A stretch of DNA of 64,000 nucleotides from Luidia sarsii (Eukaryota; Echinodermata; Asteroidea; Paxillosida; Luidiidae), in the NCBI GenBank assembly GCA_949987565.1, contig OX465118.1, positions 7,315,564-7,379,563 on the forward strand, written 5' to 3'. The notes under the pieces were generated by a model. It had not been told where the DNA came from. It did no database searches and was given only the letters and a program-made list of their open reading frames with translations. Every line of letters starts with the position of its first letter. Position 1 is the first letter of the stretch. The translations under genes and the position numbers were made by a program. Shown in pieces: positions 54,201 to 63,925 of the stretch.

Positions 54201-56139
54201 ATTGATCCCTATAGAGGTTTATCAGTCGCGTCCTTTTTGCCGGTCAGCGTTCAATTCACGCGGATGTAAGCGGAACGCGCACGCCTTTGTATCATCAAAT
54301 GTCCAATGGAAATACTCAGATTCGATATTTGCATGCGCGTCCGCGTATTTGGAAGCTCCAGTGGACATGCTAATCAGCCTTTGGCGGTCAAGTGACGTCA
54401 TGTGAAAAACCTCTATAGGTCGCGTGACCTGTAGTGGGTATCAAACAATAAAAAAAACCTGGCGGCCCCCATATCAAGGTGACGCTGTGGTAAAGTACAT
54501 GACGATTGTTGCACTTGTTTGCTCGATCAAATTCAAGGCTTTTCTTTCTCGAAATCTGTGGAGAATATTCCGGAGTTTGAACCCGAGACCACACTGGAAC
54601 ACCCACTATAAAATCGCGCAATCCGTCTGAATCAAGTCTGACTTGAGTCTTGCATTTTCCATGAATCGGACTCAAGCAACAATACAAAAATATCTCGTAG
54701 TACTAGATTTTCTGACTCAGACTCGACTTACATGATTTGTAACAAATCATACCACAAAACTATTATTGGTCTTGGCAACACCTGTGCATGCAATCACTGG
54801 CTGGTGGTTTACACCATGGAGGATCTCTCCTCATTCCTCAATGCTTACACAGACACATGCTGAGGCATTGGATTGCATGGGTTGATCAAATGATTGTCTC
54901 AGTAGGCTAATGAATTAATTGCACTTTGAGTCTGATGACCTGGGCCCAATTTCATTGAGCCACTTAAGCGTGACATTCTGCTAAGCAGTAAAGTCTTCCT
55001 TGTGCAGACAGGATACAAAACCACACTGCAAATGCAATGTGATGTCAATTGCTTTTGACTTGTATTCCACTCCTCTTTTCTTTGCATGAAACACCAGTGG
55101 AGTTTGGGTTGGCAAGCTGATCCTATGGCTCATTACTTTTTGTGCTTAAAAGCAATTTTTGGGTGCTTAAGGCTTTAAGCCCTAAGCGGCTCTGTCAAAT
55201 TGTCCCCTGCTTGGCTGGCTGGCTGAAAGAGACAATGATGGATTGACGCCCGCTCACGGCTCAGGACTTACTTCTGCTGACTTCTTTTGGAGAGACGGCT
55301 GGCCTCGGCTGCCTGCTTCCTCGCCTCAAACTCCTCCCTCTTCAGCACCTCACCGCTGCCACGGTAACCGAGCTCCACGAGTTGCCTCGCCAGTTCCTCA
55401 TCCTGAAACAAAGTCAACGATTATGAAAATGGTATTTTCCCACCACGATGAATGACAACAACTAGTGAGTAGTGCCTAGCACATACGACATACACTGTAG
55501 TCAGAGTGGATAGCACTTTTGAAGACTAACAAGTTCAAGGTGGAAAGAGTGTATAATTCATTTTGTAGCAACACTCATAATATTCAATATCATATCATCA
55601 GAATTCAGATGTTGCTATGAAAGTTTATGCATCCAACTTATTAATATTATTATTAATCTGTGAGAAAGGTCCTGCTACTGTGCTACTGCTAAAAAAAAAG
55701 TGCTACTCCTATAGTCCAAGTAACTTGGACCCGACAAGTCACCCTTTTTTATCGAATTTTGAAATTTTGAGTTTCGGGTGACCGTCGGGTCCAAGTTACT
55801 CGGACTAAATTATGTATTGCATTAGTAATACTAAGTAATAGTATTTGTATTACTGGAACTTGGTTTTTAGGAAGACACTGTGACACTGACACACTGACAG
55901 TGACACTAGTGACAGTGACTGACAGTGACAGTGACACTGACAGAGGGCTGCCGTTTACTTTTTAATTTTAGTTTTACCTTTTACTAGTTTTAGTTTTAGT
56001 TTTTAATTTTAGTTTTTGAAGTGTGTCTTACCTCGAGATACAGCAAGTCCAAAGACGTGATTTGTGAGTCTAAGAATTCTTCGTAAGTATTAAATTCAGT
56101 GACAACATTATCGCTGCCCGTGGTGACTTCTTCCTCCAT
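51229..56139 (-). CDS. CFAP299: CFAP299 (C4orf22 homologue), complete 5-exon gene (233 aa)
   Basis: Exons in transcript order: 56139-56032, 55402-55272, 53488-53255, 52004-51875 and 51327-51229; 702 nt with matching phases, and the product length equals that of the human protein. Clear family blocks are [117 protein letters not shown] and [10 protein letters not shown], then [11 protein letters not shown]. The family is a small, cilia/flagella-associated protein with no known catalytic domain. It is divergently arranged with the coiled-coil gene that starts near 56.5 kb. Intron 2 carries a Penelope-like fragment that begins about 30 bp from the exon 3 acceptor. Confidence 0.96.
51420..51835. 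repeat. Degenerate TTTGATCTTCC/TACTGCCTG minisatellite in CFAP299 intron 4
   Basis: Roughly eight imperfect 45-55-bp units containing CTTTGATCTTCCCTTCTT and CTTTACTGCCTGCCTTTCCC. Confidence 0.75.
52919..53113 (+). pseudogene. LINE C-terminal fragment
   Basis: Frame near 53008 reads [18 protein letters not shown] then [13 protein letters not shown] and a stop, matching the ending of LINE ORF2 proteins. Antisense to CFAP299 intron 3. Confidence 0.7.
53518..54135 (+). mobile_element. Penelope-like retroelement 3' fragment
   Basis: Coding part (about 53518-53745) reads [31 protein letters not shown] and [16 protein letters not shown]-[DN]-x-[AV]-K...R-[RK]-[IV]-[RK]-E-A-I-x-I, then x-D-x-G, then L-x-x-I-W/Y-x-x-[IL]-L is the conserved C-terminus of Penelope-like elements. 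The 3' noncoding tail has CTGAAGACGAGCAGAG and GTTTGAAACATC. Antisense to CFAP299. Confidence 0.75.
53977..54010 (+). ncRNA. Hammerhead-like core in the Penelope-like tail
   Basis: CTGAAGA, hairpin-capable CGAGCAGAGTACACTGTTT, then GAAAC-ATC. CUGANGA and GAAA are both intact. Stem II is imperfect and stem I is not evident. Confidence 0.35.
54942..55206. mobile_element. Foldback element with CTTAAG-bearing ends
   Basis: Starts GGGCCCAATTTCATTGAGCC and ends CTAAGCGGCTCTGTCAAATT. It ends 66 bp downstream of CFAP299 exon 2 in transcript sense (inside intron 2). Confidence 0.75.
55712..55806. mobile_element. Small palindromic element (TAGTCCRAGTAACTTGGACC ends)
   Basis: TAGTCCAAGTAACTTGGACC at the left and GGTCCAAGTTACTCGGACTA at the right. 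The centre carries GACAAGTCACCC and GGGTGAC. A longer copy is at 58092-58223; a half copy starts at 24751. Confidence 0.7.
55870..55945. repeat. TGACAGTGACAC repeat
   Basis: Imperfect tandem TGACAC/TGACAG units in CFAP299 intron 1. Confidence 0.85.
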
Positions 56140-56581
56140 CGTAAAAACTCTTCAGATTTTCTGATAAAGTGAAGCAAATCTTTCGTTTATATGCGGAGCA
56201 AGAATGACAAACGATGGGAAAACAATGTTGTGCGAGGTACAACCTTTGACCTTACGGCCTTAGCAACCGTGGGCCGGTTTGGCCGTCTGACATCGGACCC
56301 ATTCCCTGCTCCCCATTGATCAACGCGTAGGTCCCGGCTCTTACTTCTCTACAGGCCCATTGAAAATGCGCTATGCCGGTAGTTCGCGTATCAGACTAAA
56401 TCAATCAGCCGCGTAGCAACGTGCATTTACCGTTACGCCCTCAACGACCGTGAGGAGTCACCACCCGAGTTTATTTCCATGCCACTGCCAACGGCACTGA
56501 TCTCTGTTTGCTCGGGAAAAAGACTCTTCTCGTTCAGTTTTACGTGGTCCACATTTTAGAAAACATTTGTCAACAAGAAAG
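56140..56581. promoter_or_regulatory. Bidirectional promoter between CFAP299 and the coiled-coil gene, with noncoding exon 1
   Basis: Only about 0.4 kb separates the CFAP299 ATG (minus) from a likely noncoding first exon of the plus-strand gene, which ends AAGAAAG with donor GTAAGT at 56582. AGCAAC half-sites (RGYAAC, the better-conserved half of RFX X-boxes) occur at 56262-56267 and 56415-56420, but the partner halves are poor. CpG content is raised. Confidence 0.45.
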
Positions 56582-56883
56582 GTAAGTTTCTTCTGTCAAT
56601 ACGACATGTGTGGCCGTCCCTAGTGAAGACGTCGTCAAATTCTAGTGTTGAAAAGTTAACAAATCTAAAGTCAAGAGCCTAGACTACGCCAGTAAAAAGT
56701 TAGCACATCAAGACAAACAACTTTAAAACAACTGAAGTCTGAACAAGTGAAACTAGGCCTAGGTCAAACAGAACAGGACTGAGTTAATAGTATTTGAAAG
56801 GGAAAGACTTTCATAAGGCCTTAAGGGCAACTACCTGTGCGCAAACCTTTGAGTTTTCAGTTTTTCCTGATTAAAGTTTCGTA

Positions 56884-57058
56884 GTGGCTGTTGTTACGGC
56901 AGTCGTCTGTGTGGTTCCCTGACTTCACAGTATTTGTCAAGATGTTTAGCTCTTGGAACCAGACTATCAGCTAATAGACCGGTTCAACCAGCCTGCAATG
57001 CTGACGAAATACAATCAAGTCAGGGAACCACATGGACGACTGCCGTAACAACAGCCAC
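56884..57058. mobile_element. Foldback element with about 41-bp arms
   Basis: GTGGCTGTTGTTACGGCAGT at the left is mirrored by ACTGCCGTAACAACAGCCAC at the right, with further pairing through TGGTTCCCTGACT and AGTCAGGGAACCA. The loop is about 90 bp. Confidence 0.85.
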
Positions 57059-57123
57059 TGCGTTAAAGTTTAACTTTTTACAGACTTCTTCCAAGTTCCA
57101 ATGAGCTTCGTCAGATGCGATTG

Positions 57124-57432
57124 ATTGGTTTCACTTCAACTCGGTCCCTAACCAACTCTGTCTGTAACCAACTCGGTGCCAGTCAACTCGGTCCAAGAAC
57201 CAATTCGGTCCGTGACCAACTCGGTCCGTGACCAACGGTTTCTTGTGCATGTGTACCATTTTCCCATAGGGACCGAGTTGGTCACGGACCAAGTTGGTCA
57301 CGGACCAAGTTGGTCACGGACCAAGTTGGTCACGGATCTAGTTTGTCATGGACTGAGTTGGTCACGGACTGAGTTGGTCACGGACCAAGTTGACTTGGAC
57401 CAAGTTGGTTACGGAGTACGGACCAAGTTGAC
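57124..57432. repeat. ACCAAGTTGGTCACGG minisatellite
   Basis: A 16-bp unit in two orientations: ACCAACTCGGTCC-type copies on the left and GACCAAGTTGGTCACG copies on the right, separated by about 45 bp. The array is therefore itself a large inverted repeat. Confidence 0.85.
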
Positions 57433-57905
57433 TGACACCCGATTTCAATAGTTGATGAAATTGAAGTGCATGTGTACACTGTAGTGTAGGCTGCATTTGA
57501 TGAAGTAGTTGTTGCTGCAAAAGCTAAATGCAACTGGTCAGTCTTGGTTTAGTGCTCTCCTTATGAAGTTAGGTCATTTTTAAGTCAGTAAGAGCCATTT
57601 GTTACTTCTGCTTCTCATCAGGCCATTCACAGACGGACAGGACATCAGCACTGCCAATCCGTCCGTTCTGTCATACACCTGGCTAGCTCCTCTTATGTAC
57701 TCAGATTACAACTGTTGCTTTTTCTCACTTCCCTTAGCCTGCACTAGGTCGTCTGGAGAAGAACTGGTGATGAATCAGGCGTGACACGACCTCAGCTGAC
57801 CCGATCCACGCAGCAGGAAATATCCAGTGGGAGGAAACTAAGGCTGTTGTCGATCAGCGGCCAGAGACGTCTAGCCGACCCCTCACTGCCAGAGTCCCCC
57901 CCCCC

Positions 57906-60900
57906 ATGGCCAGCGCAGGCAAGCTGGTCCTGCCCTTCAATGTGGGCCAGAAGACCAAGTCACGATACGAGAACATGGCCACGTTCGGCTCAGAAGACTC
58001 CGAGGGCGGCGATAGCCGGGAGTATGCGGCCTTCCTGAGGTTAGTCTCCTCTCAAGGCTGTCCTTGTCCTCTTTTTTTTTCCTGTTTTCGGTAGTCTGAG
58101 TAACTAGGACCCGACAAGTCACCCTTTTTTTATCGAATTTTGAAATTTTGAGATTCGGGTGACTCAAAATTTCAAAATTCGATAAAAATAGGGTGACTTG
58201 TCGGGTCCAAGTTACTCGGACTATGTTTTCGGCATGTCTCGCAGCTATTTTCACTTCCCTGGCGGCAGGATTTCAAGAAATGATATCAGAAATCTCAAAA
58301 GTTAGAGGGCCTGACGTTTCGATCCTAACAGGACCTTTTTCAAAGGCTAAGTGACCTACAGCAGTTTTGCAACTGTTTTTGTATTAAATTCATGAAATGA
58401 TAACAGACCGATCTTTAGGGATGGTGACTTATCCCGTAATATTTGAAGGTTTGCATGGTGGAAATACCTATAAAACATTGGTAAAGGTGAAAAGAAGATT
58501 GCCACAGATTGTGTATTAAACCATTACAAATTCAAAAAAAGAAATCCTGCAAGGGTTTTAGCTCAAATGGTAATCTGAGAAAGTAGAAAAAAGGCAAAAA
58601 AAGGATCGTTTTTTGCATCATTCTGTAGTTTAAGAAATAGTTTCAGTGAAGATTACTCGAGAAGTACAGCATCCCAGACCATAAGATTTCAATATAAGGA
58701 TTCTATCATGACCGTCTACAAAATGTGTAAATTAGAAGGAAATCTGTGGACATTGATGTTTTTCAATCTTCCTAATGTTGTATTGGGTTTTTAATCATAT
58801 TACACACATTAAAAACCTATTATGTTAATAACATTTAAAATCCATAATACAGTGAAGTACATTGCATCATAGGCCCCTATTTATTACCCCCCACCTTCAT
58901 TTGCGGGTTCCCAACAGGGAGCAGGAGAGGAAGTGCGGGCCAGAGGGCTTCCTGGACTCCAAGAAGTACACCCACTCCTTCCAGGTCAGAGGTCAGGTCC
59001 TGGAGTCCAAGGGCAACAAGCCCAAGAAGCCGGACGATGATGAGCAGCCCAATCCAGCTCAGGTAAGACCAGTTTCCATCACAGCTTGAATATCATTACA
59101 GCCAAAGTCAGAGGAAAAATTTAACAATTTGAAAAATTAGTTGTTTGTATCTGAATGAAAGCAGGAGTGCGATCCCTGGATGTATATGGTTGAGTTGCTT
59201 CTGACTGGTGCCCCCACCCCGGCAATGACTAGTTGACTGTTTGATTGGAGGCCACCATCTAAGGGCTTGATATATAAGTTCAAGTCCCGGTCCAGTCAAA
59301 GTTTTCTTTGCCAATTTTTTCAAATTGTTTAAAAGTTCCCAGTCAGTTTTTCCTTTGTTTGTTTGACAAAAATTGGCCAACTGGATCGGAACCAGGGCCA
59401 AATTTCATCAGATGCAATTTATATTGCTTCTGACTTGTATTCGACTCTTCTTTACTTTGCATGAAACAAAAGTGAAGTTTTGGTTGGCTAGCTGATCTTC
59501 TGAATCATGACTTTTTTCGAAAAATTTGGTGCTTAAACGGCTCTATGAAATTGGCCCTTTGTCCAGTCAAAATTGGTTGAAAACAAATTCCAAGTCAGTT
59601 TTCCTTTACTTTAACCCTTTGCATATCGCATTGTTTATTGGCTTCTGTGCTTACATGACAATATTCTTTTTGAAGGCTGTACAGCCCAGTACCGGATTGT
59701 TTTGCACAAAACCACGCTTATAGAGAGGGTTGTTTTCAACGCTTGTTTTGAAGCCGAAAAATTTTGTTTGGAGAATAATGTTCAACTTTTATAGATGGTA
59801 GACTTATCTTTCATTTGATACCAAGCTTGATACATTTGAGTCATACATCTTTCATTACGAAAAGTCCCATGGGATCCTCTACTGCCAACTCTGCAAGTGG
59901 CAGCTCGGTCCGGTGGTGGTTGCCTGCACACATGAGCCTGGCCCCGTATGGCATGACAACTAGCCCTTGGTCGTTGTTAAAATTTCCCTCGTAAAACGAA
60001 GAAATACCTTCCATTTCTTTGCTTGATTGTTTATTTGTCTGTTTGTCCATTTTTCAGTACATTTGACTGCTTGTTTGTTTGTTTGATAGTTTATTTGATT
60101 GTTTGTGTGTTTGCCTTTCTTTAGGTGGGCCTGTTGGGCCTCAATGCTGGCGCAGGGAAGAATGCGGGCCAGCCGAAGCGATCAAAGATTGACACGGTAG
60201 TGGACCTGCTGACTCGAGTGGAGAAAGATAAGGAAGACTATGAGCATAGGATGAAGATCATCGAGGTAGGAAAAAAATCATCCCCTAGTCATTCCTGGGA
60301 AAGATAAAATGTGGTTATAGGTTTTTGACTTGCCATCTGTCAGTTATATATTTGTTTTGGTTGGTGAAATTTGTTTGTTTAAAAGTTCCCAGTCAGTTTC
60401 ACATTGATTTGTTTGACTTGAATTGAAAAAGCTGCATCCACTTTGTGTGATCCCCGAGCTGCTGTAGCCAGGTCTACAACAATTGGTTGTTTGTATCTGA
60501 ATGAAAGCGGGGTTGTGATTCCTGGAGTTATATAAGGCAGTTAATGGTTGAATTGCTTCTGACTGGCGCCCCACCCCGGCAAAGACTAGTTGACTTTTTG
60601 GGAAGGCCACCATCTAAGGGCTGGATAGCTCATTTGGAAGTGTGCTGGTATGCAAAACCAGAGGTCTTGGGTTCAAATCCCGGTCAAGTCCAAGTTTTCT
60701 TTGCCAATTTTTCAAATTTTTTTTCAAAAGTTCCCAGTCAGTTTTTCACTGATTTGTTCTAATTCTCATTGAGAATGTATTTTCATTATGGTTTTCCCTG
60801 CCTGATGTGTAATGATTTCTCTTCATCCTCTGTGCTTTGGCTAATGGCATTCATGAAAAAAAAAAAGGGAAACAGTGGCAGCTCGGGTGGGATTTGAACC

Positions 60901-63900
60901 CGTTTCTCCTGCTGACGTCTCAACCACCTGACCACCAAGCAAGTCGAGGTCATATGGTAGATTAGAATCTGTTTAGCCACACAGGGGTGGTTTTCACAAA
61001 GCCTTACGATGCATCGTACCGGTAACTCAACTTACGATGGATAACCCATTGCATTTGTGTTTACAGGCCATATGGTTTCCGTGCATCGTTCATTGTATTG
61101 CGATTGATCGTAAGTTACGATGTGCTTGATGAAACCGACCACAGTTTCCGCAAGCGATCGAAGATGAATCATGATTGTGCGTCAGCCAGTTAACCATTGT
61201 CAGGGCTCATCCTTAGCACTAGCCCGATGGTCAATGTCTAGTAAAAACAGCTGTGGGCTAGTAAATGACCCACTTTACTAGCCGGTGGACTAGTAAAAAG
61301 TAGACAGTGGTGTGGCGGCAAAAAACGATGCGGGCGGGGATGAGAAAGTAGAAACTATTAATTTCTTTTCCTTTCAATATTAATTATACAGGGCTAGTAA
61401 AACTTGCTGTGGGCTAGCAAAAAATCTCAATTTACTAGCCCGGTGGGCTAGTTAAAAAAAAAAATTAAGCGCGAAGCTTGATTGTCATTGTTTCACAGAC
61501 AGTGTCCGTTTCTAGTGTCGGGCTCTTAATGAATTATTCACGCATCATTTGAATAAGAATGGGGAGACGTGTTTTAAACATGAGACTAACCTGTCGGCTT
61601 TTTTTTCTTTGACTAGGACCACATGTGGCAGCACAAGCAGGAGGAGAGAGAGCTGAAGCGTTCGGAGGGGGACATCATCAAGAGCCAGCACATGCTCCGC
61701 CGGACCATGAAGGACTTTGAGCTCGGTGAGACCTCTATCTATCCTGGCTTGTCTGCCTCAAGGTGTATGGAGGCCCTAGGTTCTCTAGGTTGCCAATGAT
61801 TTGTTGCAAGGATTTTTTTTATTTTTTTTTTATTTACCCCTTGACGGCGTGATTATTTTAGTGCCCATAGCCGGCACAGTTCCATTTCAAAAGCTCACTA
61901 AACAATCAGAGAACAATAAACCTGCAAAATAAATCAATAAGAGTGCACTATTTGTATCAGTGAATCAAATGTGGCACAATAGGACGTCTGCGTGGCTTTT
62001 GTCAAGGGATTATCAACCCTCGAAGATGGGCCTTCTGCGTGTAGTCCAATGGAGTGTCGGCTGTGCGACACGACTCCGAGAACTGTGTATGCTGCTACCT
62101 TTTGACCGCAAACATTCATGCACTGCAGCGGACAAAGGGCTAGACGGCCTCAACAGAGCGTGCAATTTGTGGTAAAGGCAGTGGGTGCATTCCATAGTCT
62201 GTCCGGTGACCGCATTGGTTGCGGGGCAGGCTTGCACACTGTCTCTCGTAGTAGCGCGCAGACCCTCAATCGTTCACTATGAAGCCCCACAGAAGCGCCA
62301 TTGTTACCGCTAATCTGGCAATTCATGCAGCAACTGACGTCAAAAAAGGTGTTTGTCATGATACATATTGCTGAAAAGAGTCTTTGTCTACAGTTTGGAC
62401 AATAGCAGCGTCCAAATTTTGAAACTCCCCGAATGGCTATAGACGTCATCCGTACGCAAGGGGTTAACTTTGATTCATGGACCTGATGAAAAACATTGCT
62501 ACAGATGAAAAGCGGCCCACATCATTATGCTTGAAGCGAGTTGCCATAAAAAGAATGAAAAAGGTGGAACAAAAGTAACAGCATTCAAACGAACAAGATT
62601 CAGTTGGTGGTCATGGAGTTGGTAACCCTATCACTATGCCCTACCTTCCAAGTCATATTAGCACTGGACTTTGGATTATCGACGTGGGTAGATAACCGGA
62701 GTAAGGTGTAAAACTTAACAGACTGTCTAAATGCAAAGCATGAGGGCGCTATCACGTTGTCATCATCATTGAAAAGTCTTCTCCAAGTTGGATGATTTGA
62801 TATTGGTTCAATGACGGTTTGCCCTACTGGACATGATAAGCACTTGCCCTATGCCTGAAGAAAACAATTCTGGCAGCTCAGGCGGGATTTGAGCGTGCGA
62901 CTCTGACATCATGTTATATCTATTTAGTATTGGTTATCGTCACGGTCCTTTTTCCCACTCTAGCCATCAACCGCAAGAAGCAAGCTGAGGCCAGAAAGAT
63001 CCTGAAGAACAAGCAGAAGGAGTTTCTGATCACAACGGAGCACATCCACAAGAAAGAAAACGTACGTGCTACTGCAAAAAACAGCCCATAGAGCTTCCAT
63101 CAACTTGAAGAACCATATCACGCAAGAATCAAATAAGTTTTAGTTTGCAAATCTCAAAATTTAGTGGGCCTGACGTTTCGATCCTAGCAGGACCTTTCTC
63201 AAAGGCAGAGTGACAAGGACAAAACAGATACATGTACACAAAGGAAGGGGGAAGAGAGTGAATAGGACACAGATGAGAAAAAAAGGACAAAGAGTAAAGC
63301 TGGTAGGGTGAGATCAAAGGGGCAAGGAGTAGGGCAGGGATTAGTGAGAAGAGGGGGAAATATCAAAGAGAGAAGTGTGGAGGAGTGAACACAAAAGAAG
63401 GATTATCAGAAAGCATGCATGGGTTAGTAATTACCCTCCTGGATTTTGAGACCTTGTGGTTGAATAGTCCGAAGACGCTTCATCCACATTTTCTCACGGC
63501 TAAGACGGACAGCATTACTACGGTGACCAAGGGATTCTATGCCTAGTACACTCATATCTGATATCGAATGATCAGGGAGATTAAAGTGATATCCAACAAA
63601 GTTCAGTTTGCTGTACAGGACAGGTAGATATAGTGTCAACAGAAATGTACAGATACCAGTGAGAGTATTACACTGTATTTTGTTCACATATATTCTGGAC
63701 AGTTGGCTCACATGCACAGTGTACGGATAGGACTGCATGTACAGCCATGATTGCCCCAGTAGCTGATGGATCATGTGTTGCTGTGCTGGATGGGACCTGA
63801 CAGATCGGTCTATTATTTGGTCGCTTTTTTTCCCCCCGTGCACAGGTGACTAAGGACCGGATCGAGAAGTCCATCAACAAAAACCAGCAGATCAAGGACG

Positions 63901-63925
63901 AGGATCGCAAGTCCTACCTCTCCAT
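57906..63925 (+). CDS. Charged coiled-coil protein, 5' part of gene (first 235 residues; continues beyond the window)
   Basis: Coding exons 57906-58039, 58918-59062, 60125-60265, 61617-61725, 62964-63061 and 63846-63925; phases agree throughout, and the last donor (GTGAGT at 63926) leads out of the window. Residues 1-45 start MASAGKLVLPFNVGQKTKSR and contain an acidic SEDSEGG patch. Residues 46-93 end in a KKPDDDEQPNP linker. From about residue 110 (TVVDLLTRVEKDKEDYEHRM) onward the protein is Lys/Glu-rich with heptad-like spacing: HMWQHKQEERELKRSEGD, INRKKQAEARKILKNKQKEF and TKDRIEKSINKNQQIKDEDR. No enzyme motif or membrane segment. I do not recognise the family. Head-to-head placement with CFAP299 makes a ciliary role a reasonable guess only. 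Upstream coding exon likely starts at 57738 (CCCTTAG acceptor); a short upstream ORF (ATGAATCAGGCGTGA, about 57769) precedes the start. Confidence 0.85.
58092..58223. mobile_element. Palindromic element (TAGTCYGAGTAACT ends)
   Basis: Almost perfect palindrome: TAGTCTGAGTAACTAGGACC left and GGTCCAAGTTACTCGGACTA right. The inner arms AAGTCACCCTTTTTTTATCG and CGATAAAAATAGGGTGACTT pair, and the centre is a second small palindrome. It starts 53 bp after the exon containing the start codon of the coiled-coil gene. Confidence 0.85.
58309..58347 (-). ncRNA. Hammerhead-like module (minus orientation)
   Basis: Reverse complement: GCCTTTGAAAAAGGTCCTGT then TAGGATCGAAACGTCAGGC. GCCT/AGGC and GGTCC/GGATC can pair; the CUGAUGA box is degenerate. 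Confidence 0.4.
58465..58797 (-). mobile_element. Diverged TTAA-type MITE (subfamily 2, inverted)
   Basis: Reverse complement of the 6431-6790 element: contains AGTACAGCATCCCAGACCAT, AAATTAGAAGGAAATCTGTG and CTAATGTTGTATTGGGTTTT. Outer ends are eroded. Confidence 0.65.
59110..59375 (+). mobile_element. tRNA-derived SINE-like element, family 1 (deleted head)
   Basis: Body CTTCTGACTGGTGCCCCCAC and AATGACTAGTTGACTGTTTG, then CCACCATCTAAGGGCTTGAT. The A-box part is largely lost, but TTCAAGTCCCGGTCCAGTCA (B-box-like) remains. Confidence 0.6.
59395..59557. mobile_element. Foldback element with CTTAAG-type ends, internally deleted
   Basis: Starts AGGGCCAAATTTCATCAGAT and ends GCTTAAACGGCTCTATGAAA then TTGGCCC. 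Confidence 0.6.
60470..60755 (+). mobile_element. tRNA-derived SINE-like element, family 1, well preserved
   Basis: In order: CTACAACAATTGGTTGTTTG, GTTGAATTGCTTCTGACTGG, GCAAAGACTAGTTGACTTTT, CCACCATCTAAGGGCTGGAT, AGCTCATTTGGAAGTG (A-box-like), AACCAGAGGTCTTGGG and TTCAAATCCCGGTC (B-box-like), then TTTCTTTGCCAATTTTTCAA. Confidence 0.7.
60783..60985 (-). mobile_element. tRNA-derived SINE-like element, family 2 (minus)
   Basis: GGTGGGATTTGAACCCGTTT (reverse B box), GACGTCTCAACCACCTGACC (reverse A box), and CAAGTCGAGGTCA. Left end GTTTTCCCTGCCTGATGTGT. Confidence 0.55.
60984..61142. repeat. Imperfect inverted repeat with TTACGATG motifs
   Basis: GTGGTTTTCACAAAGCCTTA...ACTTACGATGG on the left and GATCGTAAGTTACGATGTGC...ACCGACCAC on the right. 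A fragment of the same family is at 23917-23975. Confidence 0.6.
61225..61455. repeat. Inverted/tandem repeat with GGGCTAGTAAA motifs
   Basis: The motif GCTGTGGGCTAGTAAA recurs at about 61250 and 61400, each followed by TTTACTAGCC(C)GGTGG(A/G)CTAG, so each half is a small stem-loop. Confidence 0.65.
61833..62467. mobile_element. Possible non-autonomous TTAA-type DNA element
   Basis: Left end TTTACCCCTTGACGGCGTGA; right end CCGTACGCAAGGGGTTAA. Imperfect inverted termini and a TTAA at the right. No transposase reading frame was found inside. Lies in an intron of the coiled-coil gene. Confidence 0.35.
62812..62935 (-). mobile_element. tRNA-derived SINE-like element, family 2 (truncated)
   Basis: CAATGACGGTTTGCCCTACT, CATGATAAGCACTTGCCCTA and GGCAGCTCAGGCGGGATTTG correspond to the family body and reverse B-box region; the rest is lost. 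Confidence 0.5.
63155..63640 (-). mobile_element. Penelope-like retroelement 3' remnant with hammerhead-like module, copy 2
   Basis: Minus frame about 63600-63434: VGYHFNLPDHSISDMSVLGI, then [39 protein letters not shown]-x-P-x-H-S-x-x-D and R-E-x-x-W-M-x-x-L-R-T-I-x-P-x-G-L are Penelope-like C-terminal signatures. The module at 63206-63168 lies about 230 bp 3' of the reading-frame end. Copy 1 is at 27210-27610. Confidence 0.65.
63168..63206 (-). ncRNA. Hammerhead-like module in a Penelope-like 3' tail
   Basis: Reverse complement: GCCT, TTGAGAA in the CUGAUGA position, stem II GGTCC-TGCTA-GGATC, GAAAC, GTC, AGGC. Outer stem GCCT/AGGC and stem II pair fully; only the catalytic box deviates. 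Confidence 0.45.

Noticed and set aside
60610..60690. Possible tRNA gene (TAGCTCATTTGG ... GGTTCAAATCC)
   Set aside because: The acceptor and anticodon stems do not close, and the same sequence with its flanks recurs at 27043, 27660, 33650, 38520 and 50690. It is a SINE head, not a tRNA gene.
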